Origin: Hondaea fermentalgiana
Lineage: Eukaryota > Sar > Bigyra > Thraustochytrida > Thraustochytriidae
Reading direction: 5' to 3'
Length of the DNA stretch: 22,513 nucleotides
NCBI GenBank assembly: GCA_014084085.1
Contig: NPFB01000013.1
Location: 82,172-104,684, forward strand
Both the position numbers and the translations under genes were made by a program. Shown here one piece after another: positions 16,844 through 22,513 of this stretch. Position 1 is the stretch's first letter; each line of letters opens with the position of its first letter. A model generated the notes under the pieces. The model saw only the letters and a program-made list of their open reading frames with translations, searched no databases and was not told where the DNA came from.

Positions 16844-18139
16844 TTAAAGACACATGATCGCGACGCTAAGATTGTCAGCCGAGCCAGCGCGGATGGCATG
16901 GTGTACGAGCGTTTCGGCTGCCTCGTTGGCAGTCGCGCCAGAGTGCAGCGCCTCCCGGCAGATCTCGACGGCGATCTCGTTCTCCACTACATCCCAGACG
17001 CCATCAGAAGCGATGATGACAAAGTGATCCTCTGCGGTAAGTCGCACGTCGCAAATTTCCGGGACGCTCGAAAGCACATTCTGGGCTTGCAGACGGCGAT
17101 CATTGTCGGTCTCCTTGGTTTCGGAGAACGGCGGCAATATCGCATAGAGGTCATGACCCTTGTGCTTGAAGCTGCCCATGGCGCGCGAGAGATTGAGATC
17201 GTGAAAGAGTCGCCCGGACCCACTGAGTACACCGCCCATGTCGAGAACGCGTTGACGCTCGTCGGCATCAACCGCGGGGCGATGATCGCGAGTGAGTGGC
17301 ACAGCACGACCATTTCTGCAGAGAACAGCCCGGGAGTCGCCGACCCATGCTACAACAAGCTGGCGCGTCTCAGGGAAGAGAGCAGCCACAGTGGCAGTCG
17401 ATCCTGCGTCTTCCTTTGCAGCTCCTTGCGATTTGCAACGGCGAAGTGATTGATCGGCTTGCGCCTGTAACGATTTGCCGGCCGCCTGCTTAATTTCGCG
17501 GACCTGGGCGAGAAGCTCGAGGTCTGCGTTGAGAAAGGCCTCTTTAAGCAGCACCGGCGCGAGGGTTTCGTTGGAAGCTTCGGCAGCGAGGGTTTCGTGG
17601 AGATGCGCGCAAAACGTTGTTGCGAGCCAATGGCTCATCATGGACCCGCCGTGGCCGTCGAAAATGCCCGCAAGGACTGCTCGAGTATCCGCCTCAATGG
17701 CGACGCGGTCCTCCATCGTGGACCGAGATCCTTTCGCGGCAGCAAAGCCTGTCGCTGCAGGACCTTGTCCATGGACATGGATAGCCTCAAAGCTTGGGCG
17801 TGCAAGTAGAGATCTACGCGGGCGCGTTCGAGGAGATGTGTCGTCGTCGTCGTCGTCGTCGTCGTTGGCGTCGTCACAGACTTGAAGCGAGGCGGCAAGC
17901 GCATCATCGTCCAGCGAAAGGTCCTCGACCGAGCCGATTGAGGACTCGTCCGAGTCTTCGCTATCGCTTTCTTCTTCTCCTTGCTTGCGTTCGGTGACGC
18001 GGTCGATGCTTTGAAAACTACGCGCATGCTTCCGAAGGAACGGCTGCGCCAGCGGCATACACTTGACGTTGTGCTCTGCAGCAGTCCCGGTCTGCTGCAT
18101 CGGCTGCATCGCCTGCAAAGAGTGAAGATTAGAAGGCAT
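16844..18139 (-). CDS. PP2C-family (PPM) protein phosphatase
   Basis: Metal-dependent Ser/Thr phosphatase, 431 residues from the ATG at 18139. Signatures in order: RSTMEDR (Glu143, Asp144), FDGHGG (Asp161, Gly162), AGSTATVAAL, VGDSRAVLCRNGRAV, LTRDHRP, LSRAMGSFKHKG, ASDGVWD (Asp379) and SADNLSVAI (Asp422). The metal-binding acidic residues are therefore present. One oddity is RAMGS: the usual family motif is RAxGD. The N-terminal 130 residues are acidic and Ser-rich with an eight-Asp run and look disordered. The 5' end is uncertain: the frame is open to 18715 (GTG), with in-frame ATGs at 18640 and 18619, but it is Arg/Ala/Gln-rich there, like untranslated leader. A splice-like pair (18216/18113) would remove ATG 18139 and leave 18109 as the start. 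The catalytic domain is unaffected. Confidence 0.9.
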   Translation of the reverse strand: MPSNLHSLQAMQPMQQTGTAAEHNVKCMPLAQPFLRKHARSFQSIDRVTERKQGEEESDSEDSDESSIGSVEDLSLDDDALAASLQVCDDANDDDDDDDDTSPRTRPRRSLLARPSFEAIHVHGQGPAATGFAAAKGSRSTMEDRVAIEADTRAVLAGIFDGHGGSMMSHWLATTFCAHLHETLAAEASNETLAPVLLKEAFLNADLELLAQVREIKQAAGKSLQAQADQSLRRCKSQGAAKEDAGSTATVAALFPETRQLVVAWVGDSRAVLCRNGRAVPLTRDHRPAVDADERQRVLDMGGVLSGSGRLFHDLNLSRAMGSFKHKGHDLYAILPPFSETKETDNDRRLQAQNVLSSVPEICDVRLTAEDHFVIIASDGVWDVVENEIAVEICREALHSGATANEAAETLVHHAIRAGSADNLSVAIMCL

Positions 18140-18216
18140 TCTCTCCCCCCACCTCTCTGCTTCCGATTCTTGTTGCTGTTCTTGTTGCTGCCCGCGTTGG
18201 CGATGCTCGCTCTTAC
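18113..18216 (-). other. Candidate 5' intron of the PP2C gene
   Basis: On the minus strand GTAAGAG (18216) to CTTCTAATCTTCACTCTTTGCAG (ending 18113), 104 bases. The acceptor has a CTAAT branch-like site, a pyrimidine tract and CAG, the best-formed acceptor in the window. Splicing breaks the open frame that runs through it, but the first ATG after the acceptor (18109) is in the phosphatase frame, so a leader intron fits. Confidence 0.45.
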
Positions 18217-18754
18217 TTGCTGCTCGTGCTGTTGCGGTTGTGTTGCCGCGCGCGGATGCGCAAGAGCTCGCCTGGCGTGCAACGCCACGTCGCCACTCCA
18301 CCTCAACGAAGGTGGTGCGCAGATGCCCGGGTGGGGTGGCCTGAAGTGGCGTGGCTCTGGCACTCGCTGCCCGGCACCTGGGCTGCTGGTTGGCTCGCTG
18401 CTGCTGGCTGTGGCTGGCTGGCTGGGTGCAGACTTCTCGCAGACCCGCTCGCTCGACGCCGGCCTCGCTCGCGCCGTCGCTGCGCTCTCTCCGCGCGCAG
18501 CCCCGACGCAGCGCAGGCTCGCTCGCGGGCGCGAGGTTTCCTCCCGGGTTGCAATTCTGCTCCGGGCCGGTGGACGATGCCGGTGCGCTCGAGCGTTTCT
18601 GCCTGCCGGCGCGCCACATCGGCCCCCGCGTTCTCGGCATTTCGCGCGCGCGAGCGAGAGGGTGTGCGCCCGGGAACGCTGCTCTATCGTGCACGTTACC
18701 GCGCGTGAAGCGCACCTCGGCCTCGCTGCCACCGAACCCCGTTTCGTATCGTCC

Positions 18755-18762
18755 CTTTAATA
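18755..18762 (-). promoter_or_regulatory. TATA-like element for the PP2C gene
   Basis: TATTAAAG on the minus strand, the same core as the element upstream of the SPRY gene. Transcription starting about 30 bases below it would make 18640 the first ATG, which bears on the N-terminus of the phosphatase. Confidence 0.3.
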
Positions 18763-19236
18763 TTTGGGAGATGCCGGCTGTGGGGCAGGATGGTGCCGGG
18801 TCTTGTGCAGAGCAGTGGGTGAAAGAGACTTACGCGCGTCATGAAATGGAGCGGGCGGCGCTGCGGCGCGCAAGTAAAGAATGGTCTGCGCGCAAGTGGA
18901 GCATCGCGCGGGCGTAAATAGCGGTTCTCTGCAATAGCGCACTTGCGGCTTGCGGCGGGAGCTCTATAAGCTGCTGCTGCACTGCTGCTTCGACCATTCT
19001 TTCGAGTCCGCACGATCTAATCTAATCCCTGCCACTGACGAAGGCTGGCTTCGACTGCGACTTCAACTCGAGGCTTGGCGGCGATCCCAAGCCTCGCTTC
19101 GGCGAGTTTTGCGGGCTGCTCGGTGCGGCTGGCCGCGTCCCACGGAGATGCTTCCGGGGGGTAGATTGCGGTGGTCCCAGCCTGCCGCCTCCAAGCTGTA
19201 ATAGGCCTTCTCCTACTCCTACTGCTGCACATCGCC

Positions 19237-19252
19237 ACGCAACGCAACGCAA
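19237..19252. repeat. (ACGCA)n tract
   Basis: Three ACGCA units, 5-base periodic, related to the GCAAT family elsewhere in the window. Confidence 0.6.
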
Positions 19253-19362
19253 GCCTTGGCGCTGCTAGCATCCAGGTGTATACATACAGCAAAGAACGCC
19301 GTGCAATGCGAGGCGGCGCGCGTTGAAATGCAGAGCCCTCGCGCTGCAATGCTTCGAGTCCG

Positions 19363-19384
19363 CACTGCACTGCACTTCACTGCA
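19363..19384. repeat. (CACTG)n tract
   Basis: CACTG CACTG CACTT CACTG CA: a 5-base repeat with one variant, the reverse complement of the GCAGT type seen at 914-943. Confidence 0.8.
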
Positions 19385-19478
19385 GGCAGTGCGTGCGTGT
19401 TTGTGTGCACCGCCTTTCCACTAGTATTCCATTTCGACGTTGAGCTGGGCGGCACTGCGAGGCGGCTTGCGTAAGCTG

Positions 19479-19500
19479 CATTCCATTCCATTTCATTTCA
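19479..19500. repeat. (CATTC/CATTT)n tract
   Basis: CATTC CATTC CATTT CATTT CA: again 5-base periodic with an invariant CA start. Confidence 0.8.
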
Positions 19501-20118
19501 CCTTGCCCTGCCTTCGTTGGCCGTTCACAAGCAAGGCGGATTGCATTTCACTGCTGGCGCATTGCACGCGTAATAAATGACCCCCGTGCAACAAGGGTTT
19601 GTTTGTAAGCACGCACTGCTTGCAGCGACGCCCTCCAAGTAAGTCCCGCGCCCGAGCCCGAAGGCGCGAGCCCGAGCGGGCGAGCGAGAGGCCAAGTCCT
19701 GGCTTCTGAGTCGCGAACGAAGCGCGTACCTCGATGGCGATGCCGCGGCAGGCCTGCGTCTCTGCGCTGGCTGCTCCATTTATTCCGGGCTGCGAGCGAG
19801 CATCCTGGTCCACCGCGCAGGCTCCGGCCGCGGTGGACGCGCGAGAAGGACTCGACGTGGATGTAGCGCCGGCGGTAGCAGCGCGCTACGAGTCGAGGGA
19901 GTGCGAGCTCCCGGAAGGAGCCTGCCTGACTGTGAGGGAGGCCAGGAAAAGTACGGTATGTAGTAGCAGAGCATTAGTGGCGTACTAGAAGCGGCGGCGG
20001 CTGAGCGCGGCGAGGGCAAGGTCGAGACTCGACAGAACCGTAACGCACCCGCGGAGACTACATTACAAGCTTGAGCTTGAGCGAGAGCAGCAGGCAGGCA
20101 GGTGGCGGTGAAGCACAA

Positions 20119-20149
20119 GGCAAGCAAGCAAGCAAGCAAGCAAGCAAGC
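20119..20149. repeat. (AAGC)n tract in the dehydrogenase leader
   Basis: Seven to eight AAGC units ending about 24 bases before the ATG at 20174. The frame through it lacks an ATG, so it is probably untranslated leader. Confidence 0.85.
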
Positions 20150-20173
20150 GAAGAGGCGAGCGAGCGAGGCAGG

Positions 20174-21751
20174 ATGGGCGTCAAGACCGTGAGCACGAAG
20201 GAGCTCGCGCAGCACAGCACCAAGGAGAACGCGTGGCTGGTCATCGACGGCAATGTCTATGACGTCAGCAAGTTCGCCATGCTCCACCCGGGCGGAGAGG
20301 AGATCCTCTACGAGTACGCCGGCCAGGACGTGACCGAGACCTTTTACGGCCTCCACAGGCACGAGGTCCTCGCCAAGTACGCCCCCAAGCTCCTCGTGGG
20401 CCGCCTCGAGGGTACGGGCGAGGAGTCGGCCGACACTAAGCCTCTCGAGCGCAGCGAGCTCAGCATCCTGCCCTTTGCCGAAAACACCGGCTTCCAGGGC
20501 TTTGATTCGCCGTACTGGACCGAGTCCCACGTCGACTTCCGCCGCAATGTCCGCCAGTGGCTCCACGACAACGTTCGCGACGCCGCCGAGGAGGGCGAGT
20601 TGAGCGGCAAGGCGCCCACGCAGGAGCTCTTCCAGCTCATGGGTGATGTCGGTCTCCTGGCAGGCCGCATGGGCCCCGGCGCCGCCATGAAATACGCACC
20701 CAAGGAGCTCTTCGGTCTCCCCAAGGAGAAATTCGACTACTTTTACGAGATGATCCTCCACGAGGAGGTCGGCCGCCTCGCGTGCCCTGGCTTCGTTGAT
20801 GGCATCGGGTCCGGCATGGCCATTGGCCTCCCGCCCGTCCTTCAGTTCGGCCCGGACTGGATGAAGGATAAGGTCGCCAAGGAGGTCCTCTCGGGCGAGA
20901 AGCGCATTTGCCTCGCCATTACTGAGGCCTTTGCTGGTTCCGATGTGGCGCACGTCAAGACTCGCGCTGAGCTCTCCGCCGACGGCACGCACTACATTGT
21001 CAACGGCACCAAGAAATGGATCACGAACGGCCACGATTCGCACTACTTCACCACCCTCGTCCGCACCGGCGGCGAGGGCCATGGTGGCCTCTCGTTCATG
21101 CTCATCGAGCGCGGCGAGGGCGTCGAGACCAAGAAGATTAAGACTTCGTACTCTCCCTCTGCAGGTACGGCCTACATTACCTTTGAGAACGTCAAGGTCC
21201 CGGCCGAGAACCTCATTGGCGGCGAGAACATGGGCTTCTTGCTTTCCATGTACAACTTTGTTCACGAGCGCTGGATGATCTGCGCCTACATCAACGCCGG
21301 CTCGCGCGGCATGATTGACGAGTGCCTGCGCTGGACGCAGCAGCGCAAGGCGTTTGGCAAGCCTCTTCTTTCGCAGCCCGTCGTCCGCAAGCAGATTGGC
21401 GAGATGATTTCGCGCGTCGAGGCCGTCTCGGCTTGGACTGAGAACATCACGTACCGCATGTGCAACATGCCTTACCACGAGATGTCCTCCAAGCTTGCGG
21501 GCCAGGTCTGCCTGCTCAAGTACGAGTGCACGCGCGTGGCGCATGATGTGGCTGACATGGCCGTGCAGATCTTTGGTGGTCGCGGCATCACCCAGAGCGG
21601 TATGGGCAAGTACGTGGAGCGTTTCATGCGCACGTACAAGTTCGCCAGCATCCTGGGCGGCAGCGAGGACGTCTTGATCGATGCCGGCCTGCGTCTGTCC
21701 ATGGCCACCGCTGCCAAGGAGTTTGGCAACCTTGCCCGCGCGCGTCTGTAA
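20174..21751 (+). CDS. Cytochrome b5-acyl-CoA dehydrogenase fusion, PTS1-like end
   Basis: A 525-residue flavoenzyme fused to a heme domain. Residues 5-80 are cytochrome b5: WLVIDGNVYDVSKF, then HPGGEE with heme ligand His38, and LHRHE with the second ligand, probably His61. From about 115 an acyl-CoA dehydrogenase follows: AITEAFAGSDVA (near the family signature), VNGTKKWITNG, FENVKVPAENLIG, QQRKAFGKPL and QIFGGRGITQ. The MCAD catalytic Glu position is Gly495 here; counting back from RKAFG, Glu365 falls at the helix-G Glu used by isovaleryl-CoA and long-chain dehydrogenases, so that is the likely base. The enzyme would introduce a 2,3-double bond into an acyl-CoA, with b5 a possible electron acceptor. 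The end, ARL, is a PTS1 variant. The frame opens at GTG 20102; ATG 20174 has A at -3 and G at +4. Confidence 0.93.
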   Translation: MGVKTVSTKELAQHSTKENAWLVIDGNVYDVSKFAMLHPGGEEILYEYAGQDVTETFYGLHRHEVLAKYAPKLLVGRLEGTGEESADTKPLERSELSILPFAENTGFQGFDSPYWTESHVDFRRNVRQWLHDNVRDAAEEGELSGKAPTQELFQLMGDVGLLAGRMGPGAAMKYAPKELFGLPKEKFDYFYEMILHEEVGRLACPGFVDGIGSGMAIGLPPVLQFGPDWMKDKVAKEVLSGEKRICLAITEAFAGSDVAHVKTRAELSADGTHYIVNGTKKWITNGHDSHYFTTLVRTGGEGHGGLSFMLIERGEGVETKKIKTSYSPSAGTAYITFENVKVPAENLIGGENMGFLLSMYNFVHERWMICAYINAGSRGMIDECLRWTQQRKAFGKPLLSQPVVRKQIGEMISRVEAVSAWTENITYRMCNMPYHEMSSKLAGQVCLLKYECTRVAHDVADMAVQIFGGRGITQSGMGKYVERFMRTYKFASILGGSEDVLIDAGLRLSMATAAKEFGNLARARL

Positions 21752-22035
21752 GCCAGCCAGCCAGTCAGCCAGCCTATTTCCCCTTTAAACCCTCTTTTCG
21801 TGAGGACAGGCGTTGAGTTCATTGGACCTTGGCGATCGCTTTGGTGTCAATGCTGCTGCACTCCTGTCCTGCGAACGTTGCAAGCGAGTTCGCTCAGCTT
21901 GCGTCTTTTGTCCCGTCTAACTATCATTATCTAAGCATGAAACTTGAATCGAGCGATGGCATCCTTTTCGGACCATGGCCTTCGACCCTCCGCTCATCCT
22001 CTTTCTCTCTTTTCCCACTCGGCTCGCTGCCTTAA

Positions 22036-22055
22036 CCCCCCCCCCCCCCCCCCCC
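22036..22055. repeat. Poly(C) run of 20
   Basis: Twenty consecutive C residues, the longest homopolymer in the window, inside a pyrimidine-rich stretch. Length from sequencing is unreliable for such a run. Confidence 0.9.
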
Positions 22056-22269
22056 GTCTCCTCCACTTTCTCCTTCTCCGCAGGCAGCAACCTCGCGCGC
22101 ACAAGCTTGATCATCTCATCATCTCCACGAGCGAGCAGACGCCGCAGCTCCCAAACTTGCCCTCCCCACGCCCCACCCTTGTGAGTTTCCATGCCCACCG
22201 CGGTGCTGATGGTGCTCCCGGACCAGCCAGATGTCGCCCATCTCGAGCGACGGGTAGTTTACACGCACC

Positions 22270-22286
22270 GCAATGCAATGCAATGC
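22270..22286. repeat. (GCAAT)3 tract
   Basis: Three perfect GCAAT units, the same unit as at 1041-1075 near the opposite end of the window. Confidence 0.8.
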
Positions 22287-22493
22287 GGGCTGGTCCTGTT
22301 GCGCTGGGCTACTAGCATGAGCAGGCCGAGCGGCGAAGGCGGCGCGAGCAGAGTTGAAATTGCATTCCCCGACGGAACCGCGACGCTCGCGCGGCAGAGC
22401 GCGGGCACGGCGCTGCCGGCGGCCTCGAGGGCGGCGCGGGCGAGCGGGCGGGCGCGCGCGGGCGGGCGGCGGCGCGGCGCAGGCGGAGTCCGT

Positions 22494-22510
22494 CCATCCA
22501 TCCGTCCATC
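22494..22510. repeat. Inverted copy of the left-end GGAT-type repeat
   Basis: CCATCCATCCGTCCATC is the exact reverse complement of 2-18. Confidence 0.6.
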
Positions 22511-22513
22511 GGG

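Larger units (their letters stand above)
18140..20173. other. Divergent region between PP2C and acyl-CoA dehydrogenase genes
   Basis: No gene I can support in about 2 kb. The left part (to about 18750) is the PP2C leader or a possible N-terminal extension. The middle (18950-19600) contains several 5-base periodic tracts. The right part leads into the dehydrogenase ATG through an AAGC array. An ATG frame at 19734-19988 (84 codons) is Ala-rich without a domain. TATA-like CTATAAG occurs at about 18964 on the plus strand, without an obvious downstream gene. Confidence 0.5.
21752..22513. other. Right-hand flank, no gene identified
   Basis: The dehydrogenase stop is followed at once by CCAG repeats (21753-21773), then unique sequence, a 20-base C run, and from about 22260 GCAAT repeats and very GC-rich sequence to the end. 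Open frames here are Ser/Pro/Arg-rich and lack domains. The last 130 bases resemble the first 130 in composition and share an inverted 17-mer. Confidence 0.6.

Noticed and set aside
17638..18732. 364-codon minus-strand frame overlapping the PP2C gene
   Set aside because: It begins at GTG, has no ATG before the PP2C region, is Arg/Ser/Ala-rich without domains, and runs out of frame through the phosphatase. Its upper part may be leader exon sequence.
20102..20173. Lys/Ala/Ser N-terminal extension of the dehydrogenase fusion
   Set aside because: It opens at GTG and is generated by the AAGC repeat; the cytochrome b5 domain begins properly after the ATG at 20174.

Overview
The window looks like nuclear DNA of a compact, intron-poor protist. 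Its genes are eukaryotic families: a karyopherin, a cyclin-dependent kinase, a PP2C phosphatase, a SPRY protein and an SLC24-type exchanger. Most are single uninterrupted frames opening at an ATG with a purine at -3. They are packed head-to-head and tail-to-tail, with GC-rich, simple-repeat-laden flanks. The combination of intron-poor genes, peroxisomal tags and a cytochrome b5-acyl-CoA dehydrogenase fusion suggests a stramenopile, most likely a thraustochytrid (Labyrinthulomycetes). That assignment is inference; no rRNA or other marker gene is present.

Layout: 1-2381 holds no convincing gene. It is simple repeats, then a TATA-like box and a long leader. 2382-4604 (+) encodes the most striking protein: a K+-dependent Na+/Ca2+ exchanger (NCKX/SLC24) with a complete four-helix voltage-sensor domain between its two alpha repeats. 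5623-8790 (+) is a transportin-3/Mtr10-type importin. 8955-12068 (-) is a large unrecognised protein with an acidic tail. 12554-13211 (-) is a SPRYD7-like protein, probably with one intron. 13915-14817 (-) is a PSTALRE cyclin-dependent kinase. 15901-16620 (+) is a kappa-class glutathione transferase ending in the peroxisomal signal SKL. 16844-18139 (-) is a PP2C phosphatase with a candidate 5' intron. 20174-21751 (+) is a cytochrome b5-acyl-CoA dehydrogenase fusion ending in ARL. 21752-22513 holds no gene I can support.

How the genes relate: this is ordinary eukaryotic clustering, not an operon. Two themes can still be drawn. The exchanger joins Ca2+ extrusion to voltage sensing in one polypeptide. 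Two of the eight genes encode enzymes with C-terminal peroxisomal tripeptides, one for fatty-acid or branched-chain acyl-CoA oxidation and one for thiol chemistry. Several of the longest frames begin at GTG when stop-to-stop frames are read. I moved those starts to the first plausible ATG.
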